Part shown: one piece after another, positions 25,521 to 33,896 of the stretch
Layout of the letters: each line of letters starts with the position of its first letter
How positions within the stretch are numbered: position 1 is the stretch's first letter
Made by a program: the position numbers and the translations under genes
DNA from: Candidatus Terraquivivens tengchongensis
Lineage (GTDB): Archaea; Thermoproteota; Nitrososphaeria_A; Caldarchaeales; Wolframiiraptoraceae
Direction: 5' to 3'
Assembly (NCBI GenBank): GCA_023268355.1
Contig: JALNJK010000001.1
Coordinates: forward strand, 248,001 to 312,000
Length of the DNA stretch: 64,000 nt
The notes under the pieces: model-generated
Database searches by the model: none
Seen by the model: the letters and a program-made list of their open reading frames with translations, nothing else
Told to the model about the DNA's origin: nothing

Positions 25521-26459
25521 ATGACACCAGAAGAAAAATACCTTCTTGTAAAAAAGTCAAAAATTTTAATGGGAACCTCCGTTACGATTATGATCGTTTC
25601 TAAAAACGTAGAGCATTCTGAGGGAGTAATTGATAACGTATTCAACGAAATCAAGAGAGTTGAGGGTATAATGAGCGTATTTAACGAAGAGAGTGAGGTT
25701 AGCAGACTTAACAGACAAGGCTATTTAGAGAATGCTTCCGAGGAACTGATATATATCATCAAAGAAGCAGAGAAGATAAGCATGTTAACGGATGGTGTCT
25801 TCGATATAACGGTGGCTCCCTTAATAGAATATATTGATAAGAATTTTTTAAAAGATCGGACGTCATTTGAAGAGGGGCTAAGAAGCATATTTGAGCTCGT
25901 TGATTATTCGTCTGTAAAGGTAGAAGGGAGATGTATAAGGTTCTTGAAAAAAGGCATGAAGGTCGTTCTAAACGCTATAGCTAAAGGTTATGCGGCGGAT
26001 TTGGCGGCAGAGACTTTAAAAAAGTACGGAATTAAGAACGCGCTGATCAATATAGGTGGAGATATCAGGGCTGTTGGTGGGAAGATAGACAAAGAACCTT
26101 GGAGAATTGGAATAAGGGATCCGTTTCATAAAGAACAGAATATAACGATCATAAAGCTTTACGACGGTGCTGTTGCGACCAGCGGGAGCTATGAACGCAG
26201 GATAGCACAAGGAATTTTAAGTCATATCATCAACCCAAAGAGGCTACTAACATCCGAGCAAGTCATCAGCTCTACTGTAATATGCGAGAGGGCACTCGTT
26301 GCTGATGCTCTTGCAACCAGCCTGTGCCTTATGGACCCAAAACAAGCCATCGGTCTCGTGGAAAAGTTAGACAATACAGAGGCTATGCTCATTCTGGCAG
26401 ACAGTAAGATTTTGAGGACGAGCAAGTTTGCGGCTTATGAGCTCAACAGGACGTTATAA
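25521..26459 (+). CDS. apbE: FAD:protein FMN transferase
   Basis: A 312-residue ApbE-family protein. It has the family regions MGTSVTIMIV, ITVAPLIE, LNAIAKGYAADLAAETLKK, NIGGDIRAVG and VATSGSYERR, in order, and a near-typical length. ApbE attaches FMN from FAD to a Ser/Thr in the SGATxS/T motif of exported redox proteins. The fusion gene at 22317-23765 in the divergent operon carries exactly that motif. No signal peptide or lipobox is obvious at the N-terminus, so the flavin may be added before export or near the membrane. It lies 24 nt after the flavoprotein gene, so the two are probably co-transcribed. Confidence 0.9.
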   Translation: MTPEEKYLLVKKSKILMGTSVTIMIVSKNVEHSEGVIDNVFNEIKRVEGIMSVFNEESEVSRLNRQGYLENASEELIYIIKEAEKISMLTDGVFDITVAPLIEYIDKNFLKDRTSFEEGLRSIFELVDYSSVKVEGRCIRFLKKGMKVVLNAIAKGYAADLAAETLKKYGIKNALINIGGDIRAVGGKIDKEPWRIGIRDPFHKEQNITIIKLYDGAVATSGSYERRIAQGILSHIINPKRLLTSEQVISSTVICERALVADALATSLCLMDPKQAIGLVEKLDNTEAMLILADSKILRTSKFAAYELNRTL

Positions 26460-26560
26460 CAAGAAAACGTAAAGATGCCCTTCTACGTTCATCGAAATAA
26501 CGAGGTTTACTAGAATTCATGTTTATATATTTGTGCCTTTTTCTGAACCCGTAAAGTAAT

Positions 26561-28366
26561 ATGCGGCTGGAAGCAAAGGCTTCTACATTAATCCCGAGCA
26601 TTGAGGAGATGACGATAGGGGGCTTTAAGGAGTCATTTAGGAAGATCTTAGAACTTAAGCGGAGATGTGGGATAGAGCCAGTACTCGATAATCCGCCAGA
26701 TCTACTAGAGCGCGCCAAGCTCTATGCGACAAAATACAGGAATGGATCCCTCGGTTGGGCCTCAAATATTTGGCATAGATCCGAGGCTGGCTCAGCCGTT
26801 ATCATGAAAGACGATGATCTTAGAGGAGAGCATAAGTTACTTATGCGAAGGGTTCTCGAACATATTCTCGCCCAGGGACCCCTGATCAAAGTGGACGGAA
26901 TTCTAGGAAAGCCTGGTAGCAGGGTTGAGATGAGATGTAGGCTTTATTGCGATCCACAGTTTCCGGACATAGCATACAGGTGGAGCCAACTTGCGTTTCC
27001 AGGAGATCCGACAAAGGACCCGGATGTTGAACTGATAAACATACCCCATTATCTTGGAAACCCGGTGAATCCAGAGACTGGGCGAATGCTCATGGTTCTT
27101 AGATTCCCGAATCATGACTTCACGATAGTTACCTGCTCATCCTATCAGGGCGAGGTAAAAAAAGGGTTTCTAAGCCACTGGATAATTCATGTCTATAAAA
27201 AAGGCGGGACAGGAGAACATGCAGCTTTCAGGGAGTTCACGGTGAAAAGAAAGGATGGTAACGAAAAAAGGATAATCTTATGCATCTGGGGGCTCACAGG
27301 CTCGGGAAAATCGACCCACGGATTCTACGTCTGGGATAAGTCAAACATCAATACATACATTGAAAAGTTCGGGATAAATCCGCTCGACTATGTTAAGGAT
27401 CAGGAAATTAAGAACGACGACATAATAGCTATCTTTGAGGATCGAGTAATCGGATCAGAGCGGGGATCGTGGACGAAGACCGAGGATGTTGATCCAAGGC
27501 AGGTGGCGATCTGGAGAGCTGCTGTGTCGCCCAGAGCGCTTCATGAGAACACAGAATTCGACGAGAATGGTAATCCATCGCTTAGTGGGGAGCTTTACCA
27601 ATATTATGGTATGTTCAATAAAAATGCTAGATCCGTCTTCTTCCTTGAGGATACTGGTTACTTTAGGGGCGATGTTGAGTCAAGTGGGCCGATGAACACA
27701 GCAATCTTCATTTCCCCTGGATACTTCACTGACTACGCATGGGTTAAAATCACAGATCCGGCTTTCGCTGCAAAAGTCCTAGCTGATGGAAGAACCATAG
27801 GACATCCAGCCCAATCAAGGGATGCCTATGGAGTAATCTTCTCTACGAGGTACTGCAAACCATTCACAATGGGGGTTCCATCCACAAACCACGTAGTTAG
27901 GTTTTACGAGATGCTAAAGAAGAGAATGGAGCGAGGAGACCCGGTAGAAGTTTATCAGTTCAATACTACAGGCAGGATAATCGCAAAGTATCAGTGGACA
28001 AGGATCAAGCTTGGCGATGAGGAGCTTGAAGTACCTCAGCCAGTATTCAAGTTAGCTCCAGATGGCACGATGAAACCTGTTGGTGGGACATCCCCGACGA
28101 TAGAAGAGACAGAGCTCTTCATACTCCAAGCATCCCGCGGCGCTGTCGAGTACGAGCCCCACCCAGTTTGGGGTGAGAAAGTTCTAATACCAGTAGAGGT
28201 CGAGGGGCTATCCGAGAAGAGGCTTAAGGAGCTTCAACCAACAACATATCTCTCTCTGAGTGAGTTCAAGAGATTGCTAGAAGTTCAAGTGAAGCTAAGC
28301 AAACATTATCTTGATAAGGACTGTCCGGACCTTCCACCGGAGATATACAACGCAATGGACTTTTAA
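26561..28366 (+). CDS. Phosphoenolpyruvate carboxykinase (ATP-type, divergent)
   Basis: A 601-residue protein with a GLTGSGKST P-loop (residues ~244-252) and a preceding GEVKKGF segment, the arrangement of PckA-type PEP carboxykinases (kinase-1 loop). RDAYGVIFSTRYCKPFT and the later acidic segments support the fold. The reaction interconverts oxaloacetate + ATP and PEP + CO2. It resembles the ATP-type more than the GTP-type. The sequence differs from typical PckA, so specificity is uncertain. It sits between ApbE and the second flavoprotein, in its own unit (TATA near GTTTATATATTTG, 26520-26532). PEP carboxylation could supply C4 acids that are later reduced. Confidence 0.72.
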   Translation: MRLEAKASTLIPSIEEMTIGGFKESFRKILELKRRCGIEPVLDNPPDLLERAKLYATKYRNGSLGWASNIWHRSEAGSAVIMKDDDLRGEHKLLMRRVLEHILAQGPLIKVDGILGKPGSRVEMRCRLYCDPQFPDIAYRWSQLAFPGDPTKDPDVELINIPHYLGNPVNPETGRMLMVLRFPNHDFTIVTCSSYQGEVKKGFLSHWIIHVYKKGGTGEHAAFREFTVKRKDGNEKRIILCIWGLTGSGKSTHGFYVWDKSNINTYIEKFGINPLDYVKDQEIKNDDIIAIFEDRVIGSERGSWTKTEDVDPRQVAIWRAAVSPRALHENTEFDENGNPSLSGELYQYYGMFNKNARSVFFLEDTGYFRGDVESSGPMNTAIFISPGYFTDYAWVKITDPAFAAKVLADGRTIGHPAQSRDAYGVIFSTRYCKPFTMGVPSTNHVVRFYEMLKKRMERGDPVEVYQFNTTGRIIAKYQWTRIKLGDEELEVPQPVFKLAPDGTMKPVGGTSPTIEETELFILQASRGAVEYEPHPVWGEKVLIPVEVEGLSEKRLKELQPTTYLSLSEFKRLLEVQVKLSKHYLDKDCPDLPPEIYNAMDF

Positions 28367-28409
28367 AACATTCCAAAAGCTTTTTATATTTTAACGCTAA
28401 AGTATAAGC

Positions 28410-29927
28410 ATGTCAAATTCCGAGAAAAAGGTTACTAGAAGACAAGTACTAGCAGCAATATCTTCCGGCATAGCTGGACTAGTGGTCGGAGGCATCGTAG
28501 GAAGTCAGGCTTTTCCGAAGGCGGAGAAGGTAACAGAGACGGTTACAACAACTACGACGACTACGCAGACTACTATCGTTAAACCTCCAGAGCCTCCGTT
28601 CGAGGAGCATGAGATAGTCATCGTCGGCGCTGGGATGGCTGGTCTTACCGCGGCTATAGCCGCTTACGAGGCTGGTGTCAAAGATGTAGTTGTATTGGAA
28701 AAAGGCCCGAGTGTTTATAGTTGTAACAGCTCCGTCAGCGGAGGTGCATTCTACATCTCTACACCAGAATTCCCACCATCAGAGTACGTTAAGGCCGTTA
28801 TGAGAATCACATACAATAAAGCATTTCCGGAATTAATAGAGGTTCTCGCCGAAAAATCTTACGAGACTGTCTTAGAGTGGTTACCTAAGGTAGCCGGCGT
28901 AAAATTCCTTCCAAAAGAGAAGTGGTTGGCACCGAACGCTCCAGGTGTAGAAGGAGGCGGGCCCAAGTTGATGGAATACATGGTCAACGCAGTAAAGGCT
29001 AGAAATATTCCGATAATATTAGAAACCAAAGCCGTGTCACTACTTGTCAGCATCAAGGGAGAAGTTCTAGGCGTAAGGGCTCTTACCAAAGATGGTTACA
29101 AAGACTTTAAGGCGAAGGCGACGATACTTGCATGCGGAGGGTTCCAAGCAAACCAAGAGATGGTCGTGAACTATATATCGCCTAAAGTTGCTTACAACTC
29201 AATTCTCAGAGGTCTTCCAAACAACACGGGCGATGGGCATAGAATGGTTTCTGAGGTTAGGGCGAAACAGATATTCATGGACCAATACCACGGGGCGACA
29301 GTTCAACCGGAGACATACGCCAACCCAGGAGGTTTCTTCCCGCAAGGCATAATCGTAAACAAGCACGGTAAAAGGTTTATCGATGAGGGTGTCGCAACGT
29401 ATGTCGAGGCTGGAAAAGCAGCCCTCGATCAGCCCGATGGGCTGGCTTACATAATACTAGACGCCGAGGGGTTCAAGAGAGTTAGCCCATGGTGGAGAGA
29501 CTACTTCTTGGTGCAGTACAAAGGGAAGCTAACGGAGGCAAACAGCATAGAAGAGTTGGCGAATATATTTGGTATAAATGTCGAAGGTCTCAAAAAGACC
29601 ATCGAGGATTTCAATAATGCCGTCAGGGATGGATACACAGAGGGCATAACACCTCCGAAGAGTAAGAACGCGTACAGAATAGAGACTCCACCATTCTATG
29701 GCATAAATTATGTCTGCGGAATAACGTTAACGTTTGGAGGGCCGTTAACGGATAAATACGCTCGTGTTCTGGACCTAGAGGGCACGCCCATACCGAGGCT
29801 TTACGCGATTGGTGAGTTGACTGGAGGGTTCTTCTTCGAAAACTATCCTGGTGGTGGAAGCTTAGCTAGATGTGCCGTTTTCGGGAAGATAGCCGGAGAG
29901 CATGCTGCTTCCATTGTCAAAGGCTAA
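28410..29927 (+). CDS. Second Tat-exported FAD flavoprotein, different active site
   Basis: A 505-residue paralogue of the first flavoprotein, with a twin-arginine signal (KVTRRQVLAAISSGIAGLV), T-rich linker and FAD motif VGAGMAGLTAAI. The catalytic half diverges: GITLTFGGPLTD replaces HHTMGG, and GGFFFENYPGGGSLARC replaces GGIHGTNRIGGNALL. Thus the fumarate-binding H and R are gone. The ENYPGGGSL ending resembles FAD dehydrogenases acting on steroids or tricarballylate. It probably reduces (or oxidises) a different organic substrate outside the cell. A TATA-like box (TTTTTATATT, near 28380-28391) lies upstream of its ATG, so it may be regulated separately. Confidence 0.8.
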   Translation: MSNSEKKVTRRQVLAAISSGIAGLVVGGIVGSQAFPKAEKVTETVTTTTTTTQTTIVKPPEPPFEEHEIVIVGAGMAGLTAAIAAYEAGVKDVVVLEKGPSVYSCNSSVSGGAFYISTPEFPPSEYVKAVMRITYNKAFPELIEVLAEKSYETVLEWLPKVAGVKFLPKEKWLAPNAPGVEGGGPKLMEYMVNAVKARNIPIILETKAVSLLVSIKGEVLGVRALTKDGYKDFKAKATILACGGFQANQEMVVNYISPKVAYNSILRGLPNNTGDGHRMVSEVRAKQIFMDQYHGATVQPETYANPGGFFPQGIIVNKHGKRFIDEGVATYVEAGKAALDQPDGLAYIILDAEGFKRVSPWWRDYFLVQYKGKLTEANSIEELANIFGINVEGLKKTIEDFNNAVRDGYTEGITPPKSKNAYRIETPPFYGINYVCGITLTFGGPLTDKYARVLDLEGTPIPRLYAIGELTGGFFFENYPGGGSLARCAVFGKIAGEHAASIVKG

Positions 29928-29954
29928 AATTCCATAATTTTTTTGTGCTGGCGT

Positions 29955-31406
29955 TTAAGCACAATGCTGAGTTAGATTTTCTCCTTCCAGTATAGAGCCA
30001 ACCACCTCGTTAAATTTACTGCTCAACTCTATTATTTGCGACTCATTTAGGTACTCGGTATCGTATCCCAACCTCGACGGAGGCACAGTACCTTCCGCGA
30101 GGTACTTGTACGTCTTATAGAAGTCGCTAAAGCTTCTGAACTTCAATCTTATACCATACTTCTTCGGTAGAAGGAATCTAGGTGAGCATGGTTCTAGAAA
30201 GAGCGGATTGCATGATATAGCAACAACATTATTGTACGTTCGGAGTATCCTTTCGCCGAGCTTCATAGTCTTATTAAACTCCTCAACAGTCTCGCCGCTT
30301 AATCCCGATGCGAAGTACAACTCGGCAGGAACCATCTCTTCCTCTAGCATCTCGAGCCATCTTAGGAGAGATTGGTTATCATAATAGAAGCCCTTGTTCT
30401 TAAGCCTAACAAAGTCTGAGCCAGTCTCTGGTGAAATCGTGAGCGTCGTGTAAAGCGGATTAAATGTCTTCTTTAAATCTTGAACGAAGTTCCTATCGGT
30501 TAGAGACCATATGAGGAACTGGGAGCTTATATCTATCCCCTCTTTCCTCACGAGTTCAAAAAGCTTATAGTAGAACTTTCTATTAGTGTATGGGTCAAAA
30601 TCCATGTAGGCACAGGAAATGCCAAGTTCCTCGAATGCCCTAAGGTCCTCGGCAACTTTCTCTGGTGACCTAAAAATCGGCTGTTGTCTTCCGAATATCT
30701 TCCTATGAGCTAAGTTTGCACCGCCGCAGTAGGAGCAATTTACGGAGCAACCGCGTCCGATCATCAACCAGCCTTGGGTCTTCAGCTTCGGCGAGAGAAC
30801 ATCGTTCTCGTGTATAAGCCTGACATAAAGGTCCCAGTCTTCCAAAAGTTTTAAGTCAGAGCATGTCAGCTTATCCAAGTCCTCACTGCTTGCTAAGTAT
30901 GCTCTTCTACTCCTCTTTACTGCAGAACCTTTTCTGTACACTAAGTTCGGCACATCGCTCACTTCCGTACTTTTCATTAACGCCTTTATCAATTCAATCA
31001 TAGGAAGTTCCGCATCACCGACTATTACGTAATCTACACAATCAAATGAGCTTAGTATCTCATCTGCAAAAAAGGAGGCTGTCATCCCACCTAACACGAC
31101 TTTGGCATTTGTACATCGCTTTACACAATCCGCCAGCTTAATTGCATCATAAGAGTGGCAGTACCAATGAAGATCTATCCCAACTAGTGTGGGCTCGAGC
31201 GCTTTTATAAGATTCTCGACTTTATAGTTTGGATCAAGCATTCGCTTAAGCCCTACGTGAACTATCCTCGTAGAGTAACCATTCCTTTCTAGCAGGTCTG
31301 CTAACGCAAACGTTCCCATGGGCACGGCTACGTACCTTACCACTTCACCATCAGATGTTGACACATACGTGGACGGATGAAGGAAGAGCACATCAACATC
31401 GCCCAA
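29955..31406 (-). CDS. B12-binding radical SAM enzyme (unknown substrate)
   Basis: A 483-residue protein. The N-terminal half carries a Rossmann-like fold with LLERNGYSTRIVHVG, GIDLHW, VVLGGMTASFFADE and VIVGDAELPMIELI, typical of cobalamin-binding radical SAM proteins. The cluster motif is CSVNCSYC (C220, C224, C227). ISPETGS is a SAM-barrel element. The TTG start abuts the stop of the gene upstream (no gap), so translation is coupled with that unknown protein. The class methylates unactivated carbons or modifies cofactors and lipids. What it modifies here is unknown. Confidence 0.82.
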   Translation of the reverse strand: MGDVDVLFLHPSTYVSTSDGEVVRYVAVPMGTFALADLLERNGYSTRIVHVGLKRMLDPNYKVENLIKALEPTLVGIDLHWYCHSYDAIKLADCVKRCTNAKVVLGGMTASFFADEILSSFDCVDYVIVGDAELPMIELIKALMKSTEVSDVPNLVYRKGSAVKRSRRAYLASSEDLDKLTCSDLKLLEDWDLYVRLIHENDVLSPKLKTQGWLMIGRGCSVNCSYCGGANLAHRKIFGRQQPIFRSPEKVAEDLRAFEELGISCAYMDFDPYTNRKFYYKLFELVRKEGIDISSQFLIWSLTDRNFVQDLKKTFNPLYTTLTISPETGSDFVRLKNKGFYYDNQSLLRWLEMLEEEMVPAELYFASGLSGETVEEFNKTMKLGERILRTYNNVVAISCNPLFLEPCSPRFLLPKKYGIRLKFRSFSDFYKTYKYLAEGTVPPSRLGYDTEYLNESQIIELSSKFNEVVGSILEGENLTQHCA

Positions 31407-32423
31407 TTAGACCAGCTCCTTGCTCAAGATTGTCGTATAACATGCGGGCCTGAACCCTACCCCTGATAGTGCACGCTTAACTTCTTCCAAACGGTCTTCT
31501 ACACCTGCTATCTCCGTCCTCTTGAAACCTTTTAGAGTCTCTGAATGTATAAGTTTCTTCAAGGATGCCAATAGGGTGTCTATATCTTTTGCGAGCCACA
31601 TAACTACCTTCAAGTTGCTGAAAGGGTACTTTCCAAGAGTCTTTTGGTATAGTTGTGGTATAGGTGTCCTATACTTTTTAGCAAACTCAAGCAAATCTGG
31701 CCGTAGTATGAAAGCCGCCTCAGTTAGACCGTCTCTAGAGGCGAATTTAGCGATTTGAGGGGTGCCAAATGGTTTCAGACCGTGCTCAAGCGTCGGTAAA
31801 GTCCAAGATCTGTAAGAGAACAAGTTCTCATAGATGAACATTCTGCTGACACTTTCGGGGCTTACGTCTTGTAAACAAACTGTTTGTTCATCGTCATCTA
31901 AAGGAGCAATACCATAAGTCCAAACTTTTACATATTCTTTGTATCCCATAGACCTTAGTTGTTCGACAAATACGTCATGATTGCAGGATATGCTACTGAG
32001 GTCGTAGGATATGCAAGTATATGACGTAGGGTAAGAAACATATTCATCCAACACTTGATGTAACTCTATATCAACACCATTTAAGCAAGCTTCCTTTGCA
32101 AAATCCTCGATATTTTCTATAAAGAACTCGAATCCTTCACGGATGTCATCAACAAAGGTTATGGGTTGTGTTACGAAGAACCTCTTTCCGTTTATACTTT
32201 GATAAATGAAGCAGAAAGAAAACAAAACCTCCTCATGTTGTTCTTGCGTCTTATCCAATCGAACAAGAGTTAAAGGATAAAATCTCCAAACCCACTTACC
32301 GAGGTGCATTAAGCCACTCGGTATGAAGCCTGTATGAAAGTATCTTAATCCTATACCTGAATATACTAAGGACACCTTAGAAAAAAGTCTCGGCGGCATT
32401 CTAGCTTCTATCTTGAATTCCAT
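31407..32423 (-). CDS. Unknown protein, possible tandem acetyltransferase-like domains
   Basis: A 338-residue protein with no firm family. The central EDFAKEACLNGVDIELH and final VEDRLEEVKRALSGVGFRP segments resemble the alpha/beta strand-loop pattern near the end of GNAT acetyltransferases (helix, then a beta strand ending xLGF), once in each half. It lacks a clear acetyl-CoA P-loop (R/QxxGxG/A). It has several cysteines, not in a cluster pattern. It is directly upstream of, and coupled to, the B12/radical SAM gene, suggesting a shared pathway. The start ATG follows an AT-rich leader. Treat it as unknown. Confidence 0.55.
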   Translation of the reverse strand: MEFKIEARMPPRLFSKVSLVYSGIGLRYFHTGFIPSGLMHLGKWVWRFYPLTLVRLDKTQEQHEEVLFSFCFIYQSINGKRFFVTQPITFVDDIREGFEFFIENIEDFAKEACLNGVDIELHQVLDEYVSYPTSYTCISYDLSSISCNHDVFVEQLRSMGYKEYVKVWTYGIAPLDDDEQTVCLQDVSPESVSRMFIYENLFSYRSWTLPTLEHGLKPFGTPQIAKFASRDGLTEAAFILRPDLLEFAKKYRTPIPQLYQKTLGKYPFSNLKVVMWLAKDIDTLLASLKKLIHSETLKGFKRTEIAGVEDRLEEVKRALSGVGFRPACYTTILSKELV

Positions 32424-32477
32424 TCTATATAACGAAGCACTTTTTAGGATATAAAGCCAACCCGGTCCTACAACCTC

Positions 32478-32999
32478 TCAACTTATTTTTATGATATGCT
32501 TTGCGGCTATCTCGGCGGCCTTTGCCATCACATCGGCGCACTTGTTCATCGCTCCAGATTCGGCAAAGACCTTCAAATCCTCGGAATTTCTTAGGTCATA
32601 GACTCTGCCGAAAAGCCTCAGATGTATATCTTTACACCTGACACTTCCATACGTTTGCTTAAACTCGTCGTATATCTTAATCGCCAAGTCCATGCATTTT
32701 GAGTAATCCTCCGACTCACTTGTCCTTTCTAACCTTCTCCTACCATGAAGCATGCCAACGAACATCAGGGCTCCGAGTAATGCACCACATACTTCTCCGC
32801 TTCTTGCCACACCACCGGCGAGTGAGGTTGCTGCCATGAAGACGTTTTGGTCTACTACACCAAACGTTTCTTGAAGGGCCTTCAGGGTCATCTGTGAACA
32901 TCCGCTAAACTCTTCGCCAAGTATCTTGGCAAGCTTTGCGGCCCTGTTAACCAGCTTGTCAGCTTTCTGACACATGAGGGCATTAACATGAACGAACAA
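32478..32999 (-). CDS. C_GCAxxG_C_C-family redox/metal protein
   Basis: A 173-residue, helix-rich protein with the motif GVARSGEVCGALLGALMF, the C_GCAxxG_C_C signature, and further scattered cysteines (C34 near CSQM, C105 near KCMD, C122 near RCKD, C153 near KCAD). The family is thought to be a redox-active, membrane-associated protein with metal or thiol chemistry; its role is not settled. The start is an ATG. It follows the primase-like gene by 24 nt, so it is in the same run but may be independently expressed. Confidence 0.75.
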   Translation of the reverse strand: MFVHVNALMCQKADKLVNRAAKLAKILGEEFSGCSQMTLKALQETFGVVDQNVFMAATSLAGGVARSGEVCGALLGALMFVGMLHGRRRLERTSESEDYSKCMDLAIKIYDEFKQTYGSVRCKDIHLRLFGRVYDLRNSEDLKVFAESGAMNKCADVMAKAAEIAAKHIIKIS

Positions 33000-33023
33000 T
33001 ATAAGATTAATGTCAAAAAAGGC

Positions 33024-33896
33024 TTATTGATTATTCTCCAATCTCTTGATCGTGTCGAGTATCTCCTTGTCAAGCGGTTTGTGTTTTCTCTTTCGGTGCC
33101 TGCCAGAAAAGTAAGGTCCGACGTTCATGAAGGCCCTCTCCGCCAACTCATCACCTTCTCCCGGAGAAAACCTCCTCCAAGCATTCGGGAAGTGTTGAAA
33201 GGATTCCGGAAGCGTCCAGTCGATGTGAAACTCTGATAAGTTCTCTGGCAAGACGCAGACGGCCACGCGGTCAATCTCCCTGTGAAGCGAAAGGGGCGCG
33301 GTGAAGACCCTCTGGATGTCAATTATCGCTTCAACGACAGCACCGCCTTCTGGCTCGAGCTTACCTACGATGAACTTCGCTACGGAATACGCTATGTCGA
33401 GCGGGTCTATTCTCTTCCTCATATCCTTGCTGAAAGCCTCTTGGTGAATATGAACGTGTGCTCCCCTCCCGCTCCACTTGAAGAAGACGGAGTTAACTAT
33501 TCCGTATTTCTCCAGCAGCTTGATAATTTGCATAGCCTTCTCAACGACGTTCCTCCAGTCTCCATCCTTGCAGTCTATGTCCAAAGTTGGAGAGGATGCG
33601 ATGATGTTCTCCCTATCAATGACGTTATATCTTGACTCCAGGGTTCGGTAGATATGTGCCGATGCGTATATTGCCCTAGGCTTGTACTTTACATACTCCG
33701 AGAACAAACATTGGATGTCGTCCTCGGAGAATATCCTCAGCGGTCTTCTTTTTGCATCGTATCTGAGCATGATTTTGTTTCCTTTTTGGTCAACCTCTTC
33801 GCAATGTAATGCTACCCAGCGGTTGGCACAGTATTCTGCTATCTCATGCTTCACGTCCTTACGGGAGTAGTGCTCCAGCACATCCTCCCATTCCAT
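33024..33896 (-). CDS. Archaeo-eukaryotic primase (AEP) superfamily protein
   Basis: A 290-residue protein with the AEP catalytic pattern: DID at D106/D108 (PTLDIDCKD), SGRGAHVHIH at 142-151 (histidine-containing motif II) and RVFTAPLSLHREIDRVAV (motif III region). It resembles the primase-polymerase fold of PriS and LigD-type enzymes but lacks the zinc cysteines of standard PriS, and the LigD ligase is absent. The usual priS/priL are presumably elsewhere. It could act in repair, primer synthesis or plasmid maintenance. Its start directly follows the stop of the KaiC-like gene (adjacent bases), so they are coupled. Confidence 0.72.
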   Translation of the reverse strand: MEWEDVLEHYSRKDVKHEIAEYCANRWVALHCEEVDQKGNKIMLRYDAKRRPLRIFSEDDIQCLFSEYVKYKPRAIYASAHIYRTLESRYNVIDRENIIASSPTLDIDCKDGDWRNVVEKAMQIIKLLEKYGIVNSVFFKWSGRGAHVHIHQEAFSKDMRKRIDPLDIAYSVAKFIVGKLEPEGGAVVEAIIDIQRVFTAPLSLHREIDRVAVCVLPENLSEFHIDWTLPESFQHFPNAWRRFSPGEGDELAERAFMNVGPYFSGRHRKRKHKPLDKEILDTIKRLENNQ

